Shown: positions 35,886 through 44,650 of the stretch, piece after piece
Layout of the letters: the number at the start of each line of letters is the position of its first letter
Position numbering within the stretch: the first letter of the stretch is position 1
Origin: Lewinellaceae bacterium
GTDB lineage: Bacteria > Bacteroidota > Bacteroidia > Chitinophagales > Saprospiraceae
Length of the DNA: 64,000 nucleotides
Assembly (NCBI GenBank): GCA_020636315.1
Contig: JACJYA010000009.1
Span: 124,001-188,000 of the forward strand
Direction: 5' to 3'
Position numbers and translations under genes: made by a program
The notes under the pieces: generated by a model
Told to the model about the DNA's origin: nothing
The model's input: only the letters and a program-made list of their open reading frames with translations
Database searches by the model: none

Positions 35886-37661
35886 ATGTTGAACATCCTG
35901 AAATTTAATTTTTCCCACCTGAAAGGTGATTTTTTCGGCGGCCTGACGGCGGGCATCGTCGCCTTACCCTTAGCTCTTGCCTTCGGCGAGCAGACGGAGT
36001 TGGGAGCCATTGCCGGTTTGTACGGCGCAATTGCCATCGGGGTGCTTGCAGCCCTGTTCGGCGGCACTCCTACTCAAATCAGCGGCCCAACCGCCCCAAT
36101 GACTGTCGTTTCGGCCGTGGTGATCGCCGATGCCATTACTTATGCCGGCAACCTGGAAACAGCCTTTCCGATCATTATCGCCACATTCTTTCTGGCAGGT
36201 TTTATGGAGTCTTTGTTGGGCGTATTCCGGTTGGGCAAGTATGTCAAATACATTCCTTATCCGGTAGTCTCCGGGTTCATGAGTGGGATCGGGGTAATAA
36301 TTGTGATCACCCAGGTCTTTCCCTTTTTTGGGGTATCCGCTCCCGAAGGCGGCCCGACGGGCACCCTGCGCGCCATCCATGAGATACCGGAGATCGTCAA
36401 CATTTATTCGGTCGGTGCGGCCCTTATTACCATTGGCCTGATCTACCTGATTCCCCGTTTTACGAAGAAAGTGCCCAGTACACTGGTTGCATTGATACTG
36501 GTCTCTCTGGCCGCTTTTTTCATTTTGCCATCAGGGAGTGTACTGCGCCTGAACTCCGGTGGGCCTATACCCACCGGGCTGCCTGAACTGCACTTTGGGT
36601 TCATCGCCGTTTTTACGGATATCAACCACGTGGTTGTCATTTTTGAATATGCCGTTACTCTCGCTTTCCTGGGAGCTATTGACTCCCTGCTGACCTCAAT
36701 TGTGGCGGATAATATTACCAAGACGAAACACGACAGTGACCAGGAACTCATTGGACAGGGCATCGGCAATATGGGCGCCGCTGTCCTTGGTGGCCTGCCG
36801 GGCGCCGGAGCCACCATGCGGACGGTGATCAATGCCAATTCCGGTGGTAAAACCAAAATATCGGGAATGATCGCCGGTTTGTTCCTGCTGGTCGTCCTTT
36901 TGGGGATCGGTTCTCTGGTTGGGCAGATCCCTAATGCCGTACTGGCCGGCATTTTGATCACAGTAGGCATTGGCATCATTGATTATAAAGGCCTTCGCCA
37001 TATTGGGGCTGTTCCCCGGTCCGATGCTTTTGTGATGATCGCAGTCCTTTTGCTTACTGTCTTTGTCGATCTATTGGTGGCAGTCGGGGCCGGAATGGTT
37101 TTATCAGCCCTTCTGTTTATGAAGAAGATCTCGGATGTTGTGGAACACAAGACCAAATCAGCTCCGCTCAAGGATTTTGCCCGGGAGGTCCCGTGGAGAG
37201 ATGAGGGCAACATTATCGATGAAGTAGGAGACCGGGTTTATATCAAGCACCTTGACGGCCCGCTCTTCTTTGGCTTTGCTTCCCGTTTCCAGGATATGGT
37301 CAAGGCATTGCCAAAAATCAAAACCGTAGTCATCCGGATGGACCGGGTGCCTTACGTTGACCAATCTGGCCTGTATGCCATGGAAGAAGCCGTTCAGGAA
37401 CTTCAGGAACAAGGCATCCTTATCGTTTTCACCGGCCTGCACGGCCAGCCACTGGATATGTTCAGGAAGATCAATCTCATTCCCGGGCTCGTCTCGGAAG
37501 ACTACCTCTTCGAAACCTTCGAAGATTGCATTAACTGGCTTAAGCCTTTCATCCAGGAAGAAGGGTTGCAGCGGCTGGCAGCTGAACAAGCCAACGGCAA
37601 CGGCAGAAAGAAAACCGGAAAGAAACCTAAAAACCTGCCCCAGGACCTGCGGGAGATCTGA
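35886..37661 (+). CDS. SulP-family anion transporter with STAS domain
   Basis: A 591-residue inner-membrane transporter. The 14-helix core starts at about residue 15; GGLTAGIVALPLALAFG and FGGTPTQISGPTAPMTVV are the SulP signatures in helices 1 and 3. The C-terminal STAS domain (about 440-560) includes VPYVDQSGLYAMEEAV, with Ser in the position phosphorylated in anti-sigma-antagonist STAS domains. SulP proteins carry sulfate, bicarbonate or other anions; BicA-like Na+-dependent bicarbonate uptake is one option in a marine cell. Specificity not determined. Confidence 0.93.
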   Translation: MLNILKFNFSHLKGDFFGGLTAGIVALPLALAFGEQTELGAIAGLYGAIAIGVLAALFGGTPTQISGPTAPMTVVSAVVIADAITYAGNLETAFPIIIATFFLAGFMESLLGVFRLGKYVKYIPYPVVSGFMSGIGVIIVITQVFPFFGVSAPEGGPTGTLRAIHEIPEIVNIYSVGAALITIGLIYLIPRFTKKVPSTLVALILVSLAAFFILPSGSVLRLNSGGPIPTGLPELHFGFIAVFTDINHVVVIFEYAVTLAFLGAIDSLLTSIVADNITKTKHDSDQELIGQGIGNMGAAVLGGLPGAGATMRTVINANSGGKTKISGMIAGLFLLVVLLGIGSLVGQIPNAVLAGILITVGIGIIDYKGLRHIGAVPRSDAFVMIAVLLLTVFVDLLVAVGAGMVLSALLFMKKISDVVEHKTKSAPLKDFAREVPWRDEGNIIDEVGDRVYIKHLDGPLFFGFASRFQDMVKALPKIKTVVIRMDRVPYVDQSGLYAMEEAVQELQEQGILIVFTGLHGQPLDMFRKINLIPGLVSEDYLFETFEDCINWLKPFIQEEGLQRLAAEQANGNGRKKTGKKPKNLPQDLREI

Positions 37662-37809
37662 AAGCCCGGAAGCTGCAGGCAAAATCTTTTTAACGGATAC
37701 GAGCCATGCGCATTTTTATTTTTCCTGGCTTTTTGCATTTCTCAAACTCAAGTCCGAACGTAAAGCCATTTAACCCAGCGATAGAACTATCATTTTTCAA
37801 ATAATTACT

Positions 37810-37817
37810 TACATTTG
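37810..37817 (+). promoter_or_regulatory. Candidate -7 promoter box (TACATTTG) for the TetR gene
   Basis: TACATTTG fits TAnnTTTG and sits 25 bases before the ATG at 37843. The -33 element is weak. Confidence 0.5.
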
Positions 37818-37842
37818 AAGCCGGACCAACCAGGAGTGCGTC

Positions 37843-38529
37843 ATGGCTATTACCATTCAGATGAAACTCAACGAGCGGTTATACCTGAAAGACCCTCAGG
37901 ATACCAAGCTCGGACGTAAGATCATTCAACACAGCATCCTACTCATCGATGAAATAGGTTTTGAGGCATTTACCTTCAAAAAGCTAGCTGACCAGATAGA
38001 ATCAACCGAGGCCTCCATTTACAGGTATTTCGAAAACAAGCACTTGCTGCTGGTTTACCTGCTATGCTGGTATTGGGAGTGGATGAAGTTCCGCATCGAA
38101 TACAATACCATGAACATCGAGGACCCAAAGAGAAAACTGAAGATCGCCATTTCCTCCATCGTTGACACGACCCGGCGAAATACCTCCATTGAATTTGTTG
38201 ACGAAGATGTACTGCACCGCATTGTCGTCGCCGAAGCGACAAAGGCCTACCACACCAAAGAAATTGACAGGGAAAATAAACATGGTTTTTTTATAACTTA
38301 TAAAGCACTGGCGAAAAAGATCTCAACTATCATTAAGGAGATCAATCCGGAATACCCCTATCCGCGTGCTCTGGCCAGCACAATGCTCGAAATGGCCAAC
38401 AACCACATTTACTTTGCCCTTCACCTGCCTGCACTGACAGACATTACAGTGGAGGGAGGAGACCTCAGCCAGGTGGAAAAGCTACTGGAAGATTTTGCCT
38501 TTCGCCTGTTGAATGTCGAAGAAAAATAA
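37843..38529 (+). CDS. TetR/AcrR-family transcriptional regulator
   Basis: A 228-residue regulator. The DNA-binding helix-turn-helix is at about 25-75: LGRKIIQHSILLIDEIGFEAFTFKKLADQI then STEASIYRYFENKHLLLVYLL, where the second segment is the TetR recognition helix and its signature. The helical ligand domain is not recognisable at family level. Its target could be itself or the SulP gene upstream, but no operator palindrome was confirmed. Confidence 0.9.
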   Translation: MAITIQMKLNERLYLKDPQDTKLGRKIIQHSILLIDEIGFEAFTFKKLADQIESTEASIYRYFENKHLLLVYLLCWYWEWMKFRIEYNTMNIEDPKRKLKIAISSIVDTTRRNTSIEFVDEDVLHRIVVAEATKAYHTKEIDRENKHGFFITYKALAKKISTIIKEINPEYPYPRALASTMLEMANNHIYFALHLPALTDITVEGGDLSQVEKLLEDFAFRLLNVEEK

Positions 38530-38558
38530 TCTGCAGGAGCCCAATAGTAAACAAGGCG

Positions 38559-41204
38559 CTAAAACAGCTTACCCTGCCCATTATTTTCCACATCGAACTC
38601 GATGCTGTCTCCAGCTTTGAGCTTGCCTTCCGCTTTCTCTTTTTTATGCTCTTTTTGTTCTTTGACGGGCTGTTTTTCAGGCTCTTCCTTCACCTCCTTA
38701 ACCCCGGTAAGCTTCTGGTCGCTGACCTTATTGCCGATGGCCTTCCATCCTTTGACATCGACGAAATCGGCAATATCCAGCTCCCCCTCCACCTTTTTGG
38801 AGTTCACCTTCATGCTATAACCGACTTTCGGCGCCGCATCCAGGGATGCATAAAGCAGCTTAGTTCTGCGGTCTTCGGTAAGGAACGGGAAGCGCTGGCC
38901 GGTCGTAGTCGTTTCAACCAGGAAGCGCTTGGCCATTGTCCAGCCCCGTTCACCTTCGTAGTAAAGAACATTGAGCACCTCATCGGGGTCAAATTTGCCA
39001 ATATGGACGATCTCTTTAGGGTCGAAGCGCTTGTTCAGGTCCATTTCCAAAACCTCATAGGAACCCTCTTTATATATGGCCAGTATGGTGTCGCCGGTGT
39101 CGAACGCTCCCAGGAACACCCCCCGCTCATCGGTATTGAGGCGGCCGCTCACTTCATCCATCCAGATCTTGAGGGCTCCGAGAGTTGATTTACCTATTTC
39201 TTTAAGGGCTACCTTTCTCACCGGGTATTTGGTCAGCGTATTGCCTTTAGAACTCCGGCCTTTGATGTCCAGGTCACCGAAATCGTAATCAAATACCTTG
39301 ATCCGGGCGCGACAGCCCTGCGTCAGCTGAACGGTGACGACTTCTGCTTCCCCATTGGGGTTGGCGCTGAAATATAGTACCTTGGACCCCTTTTCTCCGG
39401 TAGTCAGGTCGTACTCCCGGTCCCGGGTGATGGCCTTGACGTTGAATCGTTTGGCAAAGCTTCGGCCCGTCTTGCCATCGGTGTAGATCAGGTTGTAAGT
39501 CGTCCTGTCATCCCCTTTTTTCCAGACATCTACGTGAATAATATCCTTACCGACAAAAACCTTGTCCGAGATCCGGGTTACCTGAAACTGGCCATCGCGG
39601 CGGAATACGATGATGTCGTCAATGTCCGAACAATCACAAACGAACTCATCTTTTTTCAACCCGGTGCCGATGAACCCTTCCTTGCGGTTGACGTACAGTT
39701 TGGCGTTGTTGGCCACCACTTCGGTTGCCTGAATGGTATCAAAGGTGGTGATCGTGGTTTGCCGTTCCCGCCCTTTGCCATGTTTGGCAAGCAGTTCTTC
39801 GAAATAGGCAATGGCGTAATCCACCAGATTATCGAGATGATGCTGGACTTCCCTGAGTTCTTCCTCCAGCTTGGCGATCAGCTCTTCTGCTTTAAAAGAA
39901 TTGTATTTGGAGATGCGCTTGATCTTGATCTCGGTCAGGCGGACCAGGTCGTCCTCGGTAATATCCCTCAGGAGGCGCAGGCGTTCATCGCCCTTCCGGG
40001 GTTTTTCCTCCGGAGTCACCACATATTTTCGCAGCCCGGTATCGACCGCTTCCAGAACAGCTTCCCAGGTCTCGCACTCCTCGATATCGCGATAAATGCG
40101 TTTCTCGATAAATATCTTCTCCAGGCTGGCAAAGTGCAGTTTTTCCAGCAATTCACCTTTGCGGATCTCGAGCTCCTGCCTCAGTAACTCCTTGGTGCGT
40201 GCGGTAGAAATTTCGAGGATTTCTTCCACCGTCATGAAGTGCGGCTTATCGTCAATGATGACGCAGGCATTGGGAGAGATCGATATTTCACAATAGGTGA
40301 AGGCGTACAGGGCGTCAATAGTCAGGTCAGGTGAAGTGCCGGGCGCCAGTTCCACCAGTATCTCGACCTCCTGGGCAGTGTTGTCGGTCACTTTTTTGAT
40401 CTTGATCTTGCCCTTGTCATTCGCCTTGATAATGCTTTCGATCAGGCTGGTGGTCGTCACCCCATAGGGCAACTCCCGAATGGCCAAAGTGGATTTATCA
40501 ACGCGGTCGATCTGAGCGCGCACCTTCACTCTGCCGCCCCTTTTGCCGCCGTTGTAATCGCTGACATCGACTGAGCCTCCCGTTTGGAAATCGGGATAGA
40601 CCTTTACTTTTTTACCCTGCAGCAATTTGATGGAGGCCCTGGCAAGCTCAACAAAATTGTGCGGGAGTATTTTGGTGGAAAGGCCCACGGCGATACCGTC
40701 GGCTCCCTGAGCCAGCAGCAGAGGGAACTTCATCGGCAGGCTAACCGGTTCTTTCTTGCGGCCGTCGTAGCTTAGCTGCCATTCGGTAGTCTGAGGATTG
40801 AAGGCTATGTCGAGGGCCAGTTTGGTCAGGCGGGCTTCAATATAACGGGAAGCCGCGGCGCTATCTCCCGTACGCACATCCCCCCAGTTGCCCTGAGGGT
40901 CGATCAGCAGGTCCTTCTGGCCGAGGTTGACCAGGGCGTCCCCAATAGCAGCATCGCCGTGCGGGTGATACTGCATGGTCTGGCCGATGATATTCGCCAC
41001 TTTGTGGTAACGGCCATCGTGCATCTCGCGCATGGCGTGCAGAATGCGCCGCTGCACCGGCTTCAGGCCATCATTGATGGCGGGGACAGCGCGTTCCAGA
41101 ATTACATAAGAGGCATAGTCCAGAAAGTAGTCCTGGTACATACCCTTAAGGGTGATGATATTGTCCTGCCCGTTGGGATCCTGTGTCTGTGTGTTTTCGC
41201 TCAT
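38559..41204 (-). CDS. parC: DNA topoisomerase IV / gyrase subunit A (ParC-type)
   Basis: An 881-residue type IIA topoisomerase A subunit that cleaves and rejoins DNA. The breakage-reunion domain starts with YASYVILERAVPAINDGLKPVQRR; the catalytic tyrosine is Tyr121 in AAASRYIEAR. The quinolone-resistance region reads HPHGDAAIGDALVNLGQ. The C-terminal half has beta-pinwheel-like repeats but not a clear GyrA-box, and the length and tail (a Lys/Glu-rich segment ending in GQGKLF) fit Bacteroidota ParC rather than GyrA. A strong Shine-Dalgarno AAGGAG lies 6 bases before the ATG. The companion ParE gene is not in the window. Confidence 0.93.
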   Translation of the reverse strand: MSENTQTQDPNGQDNIITLKGMYQDYFLDYASYVILERAVPAINDGLKPVQRRILHAMREMHDGRYHKVANIIGQTMQYHPHGDAAIGDALVNLGQKDLLIDPQGNWGDVRTGDSAAASRYIEARLTKLALDIAFNPQTTEWQLSYDGRKKEPVSLPMKFPLLLAQGADGIAVGLSTKILPHNFVELARASIKLLQGKKVKVYPDFQTGGSVDVSDYNGGKRGGRVKVRAQIDRVDKSTLAIRELPYGVTTTSLIESIIKANDKGKIKIKKVTDNTAQEVEILVELAPGTSPDLTIDALYAFTYCEISISPNACVIIDDKPHFMTVEEILEISTARTKELLRQELEIRKGELLEKLHFASLEKIFIEKRIYRDIEECETWEAVLEAVDTGLRKYVVTPEEKPRKGDERLRLLRDITEDDLVRLTEIKIKRISKYNSFKAEELIAKLEEELREVQHHLDNLVDYAIAYFEELLAKHGKGRERQTTITTFDTIQATEVVANNAKLYVNRKEGFIGTGLKKDEFVCDCSDIDDIIVFRRDGQFQVTRISDKVFVGKDIIHVDVWKKGDDRTTYNLIYTDGKTGRSFAKRFNVKAITRDREYDLTTGEKGSKVLYFSANPNGEAEVVTVQLTQGCRARIKVFDYDFGDLDIKGRSSKGNTLTKYPVRKVALKEIGKSTLGALKIWMDEVSGRLNTDERGVFLGAFDTGDTILAIYKEGSYEVLEMDLNKRFDPKEIVHIGKFDPDEVLNVLYYEGERGWTMAKRFLVETTTTGQRFPFLTEDRRTKLLYASLDAAPKVGYSMKVNSKKVEGELDIADFVDVKGWKAIGNKVSDQKLTGVKEVKEEPEKQPVKEQKEHKKEKAEGKLKAGDSIEFDVENNGQGKLF

Positions 41205-41236
41205 TTCTATCTCCTTGCTGTAACTAATGCGTTAGG

Positions 41237-41252
41237 CAAAGTTACAAATTTA
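41237..41252 (-). promoter_or_regulatory. Two overlapping candidate -7 boxes for parC
   Basis: On the minus strand TAAATTTG (41252-41245) is followed immediately by TAACTTTG (41244-41237); both fit TAnnTTTG. They lie 33-48 bases before the parC start, downstream of an AT-rich stretch. Confidence 0.5.
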
Positions 41253-41416
41253 GCCGCAATAGAAAAAACAAAATATTTTATTTATTTGTTTTTGAAATAT
41301 TTTGTTTTCAAACAAAGTAATTCAGCTACTTTTTCCAAAATATTTATACGCAAGGCAGCACAATGGTTTCCCCTGCCGTTGTATTCTTGATGTCAAAAGC
41401 GATTAAACCAGTTGTA

Positions 41417-41424
41417 TATCTTTG
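41417..41424 (+). promoter_or_regulatory. Candidate -7 promoter box (TATCTTTG) for the ECF sigma gene
   Basis: TATCTTTG fits TAnnTTTG; 34 bases separate it from the ATG at 41459. No -33 box at normal spacing. ECF genes can be autoregulated from a different motif that I cannot identify here. Confidence 0.45.
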
Positions 41425-41458
41425 TCAATTGGGCTAACTTGTGCAAGCTGAAAAGTAC

Positions 41459-42049
41459 ATGAATATCGCTTTGCCCTTAGAATACGATGAAAAAAGCTTG
41501 ATCACGGCCTGCGCTCGCCATGAGCGCTGGGCCCAGAAGGTGTTGTATGAGGAATACTACAGCCGCATGATGGGCGTTTGCCTGCGCTATTCCAATGACC
41601 AGGAAGAAGCGGTTGATATTTTGCATGAGGGTTTTATCAAAGTGTTTAAGAACATCAGGAAGTATCAGCCCGGGACCTCACTCTCGGCCTGGATACGCCG
41701 GATCATGGTCAATACGGCCATTGATTATTATCGAAAGAGCATAAGACGGCGCACGGAGGATATCGAACAAGCATACGACCTGAGCACGGATGATGCCGAT
41801 GCCATCAGCCAGTGCACCGAACGGGAGATACTGGACGCAGTCCAGCAGCTCTCTCCCGCTTATCGCGCTGTTTTCAACCTGTACGTCATCGAAGGTTATT
41901 CCCACCGGGAAATAGCCGAGATGCTGGACATTACAGAGAGCACTTCCCGGTCCAACCTGGTGAAGGCTCGTTCAAAATTACAAGCTTTACTGAGCTCGAG
42001 ACATTACGGTTATGGCGAAGAAGACGAATCCGATAGACCGAATCATTAA
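41459..42049 (+). CDS. ECF-type RNA polymerase sigma factor
   Basis: A 196-residue sigma-70 family factor. Region 2 spans about 25-95 (YYSRMMGVCLRYSNDQEEAVDILHEGF, LSAWIRRIMVNTAIDYYRK) and region 4 about 125-180 (YRAVFNLYVIEGYSHREIAEML, STSRSNLVKARSKLQ). There is no region 3, as in ECF factors. The ATG at 41459 is chosen over an in-frame GTG at 41441. The 3' end overlaps the next gene by 38 bases in another frame, so the two products are probably made in fixed proportion. Confidence 0.93.
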   Translation: MNIALPLEYDEKSLITACARHERWAQKVLYEEYYSRMMGVCLRYSNDQEEAVDILHEGFIKVFKNIRKYQPGTSLSAWIRRIMVNTAIDYYRKSIRRRTEDIEQAYDLSTDDADAISQCTEREILDAVQQLSPAYRAVFNLYVIEGYSHREIAEMLDITESTSRSNLVKARSKLQALLSSRHYGYGEEDESDRPNH

Positions 42050-43583
42050 GGAGAAGCTGGAGGGCCTCGAAGTGCCCTTTGACGCCGCATCCTGGCAGCT
42101 TATGGAGCAAAAGCTGGACGATGAGGCTATGGGAATGGCAGGTGAAGGCCAGCCGGTTGCCGATACCAAACATTTCGACGAGGCCGTCTTCGAGAAGCTC
42201 CACAACTATAAGGCCGGTTATCAGCCCGGGCACTGGCAACGGATGGAAGCCCTGCTCGAAGAGGTATTTGCCTGGCCGCGCCAGGTGCTCCGCTACAAAG
42301 CCATGGAACTGGCGCTCATGTTACTCCTCTTCCTCTTTCTCTGGCAATATATCCCTACCCGGCCTACCGGTACAGATCCGGCGCCGCAGGCCCGGAAAGC
42401 AGCTCCATCTGCCCCGTCTTCCGGCCATGATACTGATCCGGAAACGGCGCCTGCCCCTCAACGGCATGGCCAAACGCCGCAGGCTGCCCTCTCCGAAGGA
42501 CATTCGAAACCCCGGCCTGAAAGCTCCGGCCCGGCCATTCAGGGCATCTCCTCTTCGGCCAGAACCCCGGCAGCCGGTGACGGCAAGGGAATCGGCCGGG
42601 ACGGAAACAGCACCGCTTCAGAAAAGGATGAAACAACATTCAACGAAAATTACCGGGCCACACCGGCAGAACAACAGCCCTCACGCCTGTTCCTACCGCT
42701 CACAGCCATGGCCCGGCCCATTCCCTTGCTGAGCATACCCGCCTACGCCCTTCCGGAAGCTTCGCCACTCTATCCCAGGCCTATGGCCCTACTGGATTGG
42801 CTTGACGCCCTTCCGGCGGAAGAACTGGCCTATGAGGGGCTAAGAGATATCGGTGAGGCCTCTTTTATTAAGAACAATAACCGGCCTACGTTCCGGGTAG
42901 GCATGTTCGGCAGCGCTGAATACAACCACATCACCGTACCTTCCAGTGAGGAGAAAAAGCTCGAAGAAGAACTGCAGCGGTACGCCATGGGTTATGGCGG
43001 CGGCCTTTCTTTCGGTTTTGAATTCGGGCGCTTTGAGATAGAAACCGGCGCCATTTATGCCGCCCGGCAATATCCCGTCGGACTGGTTTACGTAAACGGA
43101 AGTGTAGGTTCCGGCCTGCAGGGGCAACGCCTGGAGGCCAGTGAGCTCAACATCATCAATGTGCCGCTTCACTTCCGGTACAGTTTTCTGCGCCGCGGCA
43201 GCTGGAGGGCGTATGCCCTTGCCGGCGCCTCCCTTCAGGTGGCATTCCAGCGCAACTACTACGTATCTGAAGAACCGCAATACGATTTCAGGCCCATGCA
43301 GCCCCCTCCCGCCCCTGCTCCCGATGCCGGAGAGGAACCCGTCATCGACCGCATCAGAAAATCCGGCCTGGGATGGTTCGAGGGAGGTACTTTCGAAGAG
43401 AATGCCTACCTCACCGGCAACGTAGGCATCGGCCTGGAGCGCTATATCGGGTCTCGCTGGAGCCTGTTCGTTCAGCCTACCTATCAGCACTCTCTGCAGT
43501 ATTTCCGCGTCGGGCTTGGCCCCAATGCCGACCGGATCAACTCACTTTCTTTCTTGTTCGGCGCCAAGGTTAGGGTAAAGTAG
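42012..43583 (+). CDS. Membrane protein with cytoplasmic head and outer-membrane-beta-barrel-like domain, coupled to an ECF sigma factor
   Basis: A 523-residue protein with an unusual order. Residues 1-90 are polar and contain two similar short blocks (EGLEVPFDAASWQLMEQKLD and HNYKAGYQPGHWQRMEALLE), a pattern common in membrane partners of ECF sigma factors. One membrane helix lies at about 98-115 (MELALMLLLFLFLWQYIP). A Ser/Pro/Gly-rich stretch of ~150 residues follows. From about 285 the sequence resembles a small 8-strand OMP (RPTFRVGMFGSAEYNHITV, GGGLSFGFEFGRFEIETGAIYAAR, SWRAYALAGASLQVAF). It does not have a normal signal peptide. Possible role: anti-sigma factor; this is inference from position and head domain. 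Confidence 0.85.
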   Translation: MAKKTNPIDRIIKEKLEGLEVPFDAASWQLMEQKLDDEAMGMAGEGQPVADTKHFDEAVFEKLHNYKAGYQPGHWQRMEALLEEVFAWPRQVLRYKAMELALMLLLFLFLWQYIPTRPTGTDPAPQARKAAPSAPSSGHDTDPETAPAPQRHGQTPQAALSEGHSKPRPESSGPAIQGISSSARTPAAGDGKGIGRDGNSTASEKDETTFNENYRATPAEQQPSRLFLPLTAMARPIPLLSIPAYALPEASPLYPRPMALLDWLDALPAEELAYEGLRDIGEASFIKNNNRPTFRVGMFGSAEYNHITVPSSEEKKLEEELQRYAMGYGGGLSFGFEFGRFEIETGAIYAARQYPVGLVYVNGSVGSGLQGQRLEASELNIINVPLHFRYSFLRRGSWRAYALAGASLQVAFQRNYYVSEEPQYDFRPMQPPPAPAPDAGEEPVIDRIRKSGLGWFEGGTFEENAYLTGNVGIGLERYIGSRWSLFVQPTYQHSLQYFRVGLGPNADRINSLSFLFGAKVRVK

Positions 43584-44541
43584 GCCTTCCCTGCGATGGC
43601 GCCACTCCATATTCCTCTTTCCATGCTCTGCGGAATTGCCGGGCGCTGCTGTAGCCACAACGCCGGGCAACCTCATCTATGCCCAGCCGTCCGTTCTTCA
43701 GCAACTGGCGGGCCAGTTCAAGCCTGATCTCCTGTTTGAATTCCTGAACGGTCTTACCTGTATATTTTCGAAACAGGCGCGTCAGGTGGCGGGGGCTGAG
43801 GTGTACAGCCTCCGCCAGTTGCCGGATGCTGGGGTTAGCCTCCGGGTCATTATACAGGGTTTCCTGTACTTTGTAAACTGCCGGGTGAAAAGGCCTCTGA
43901 AAGTTGCTGTATATGCTTCTCTGGGAGTTGGTTGCCTCCCGGCGGAAACTGACCACCAGTTCCTGAGCAACGCGGGCTGCTACGAAAGCGCCAAACCACT
44001 TCTCCAGCAAGTACAGGGCCAGGTCCACCCCCGTTGACATGCCGGCGGAGGTATAAAGCCTCCGGTCTTCTGTATAGATCTTCTCTTTCTGCAGGAACGC
44101 TTTGGGGTAGCGCTGTTCCAGGTAATCCATGCACTTCCAGTGACAGGTATATCTGCGGTGGCCGAGCAGGCCCATCCTACCCAGGATCAAAGCGCCGGAA
44201 CAAATGGAACAGAGGCTGGCTCCCCGCTCAAAAGCCTGCCTCACCCAGGGGGTGGCGCGCTGTATTGCCGCATCCAGTTCTCCCTCTCTGAAGCTCCTGA
44301 AATCAACACCGGAGATGCATATAAGGCTGTTCTTACCCGGGTTGAGGCTGCTCAGAGGCTTGAAACCGCCCAGCATGAGGCCCTGCTCGGAATGAACATG
44401 GCTCTCAAAACTCGTAAAATGTACTTCGAGAGGAGCCTGACAGAGATTTCGTGCCTCGTAAAATACCTGCAGAGGCCCCGCCAGGTCCATCAGATGAGCC
44501 TTGGGGAACAAGAGAAAAATAATCGAGTACTGCTGAGGCAT
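43570..44541 (-). CDS. GlxA-type AraC-family regulator (DJ-1/PfpI domain plus HTH)
   Basis: A 323-residue transcription regulator. Residues 1-190 form a DJ-1/PfpI-like domain (IFLLFPKAHLMDLAGPLQVFYEA; SLCSICSGALILGRMGLL), and residues about 215-315 an AraC HTH (IRQLAEAVHLSPRHLTRLFRKYTGKTVQEFKQEIRLELARQLL, IDEVARRCGYSSARQFRRAWKEEYG). The Cys in CSICSG occupies the nucleophile-elbow position. The 3' end overlaps the sigma partner by 14 bases on the opposite strand. It is divergent from a secreted DJ-1/PfpI-TPR protein, probably a functional partner. Confidence 0.93.
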   Translation of the reverse strand: MPQQYSIIFLLFPKAHLMDLAGPLQVFYEARNLCQAPLEVHFTSFESHVHSEQGLMLGGFKPLSSLNPGKNSLICISGVDFRSFREGELDAAIQRATPWVRQAFERGASLCSICSGALILGRMGLLGHRRYTCHWKCMDYLEQRYPKAFLQKEKIYTEDRRLYTSAGMSTGVDLALYLLEKWFGAFVAARVAQELVVSFRREATNSQRSIYSNFQRPFHPAVYKVQETLYNDPEANPSIRQLAEAVHLSPRHLTRLFRKYTGKTVQEFKQEIRLELARQLLKNGRLGIDEVARRCGYSSARQFRRAWKEEYGVAPSQGRPTLP

Positions 44542-44650
44542 GATGTATATTTTAAAGACAAAGATCGGTCATTTTGAGCCATCGGTTTGTGGTATTTCCT
44601 GTTAACCGGTAAATTGAAAGGCGATCATCCAATAATTAAACCCGACGACA

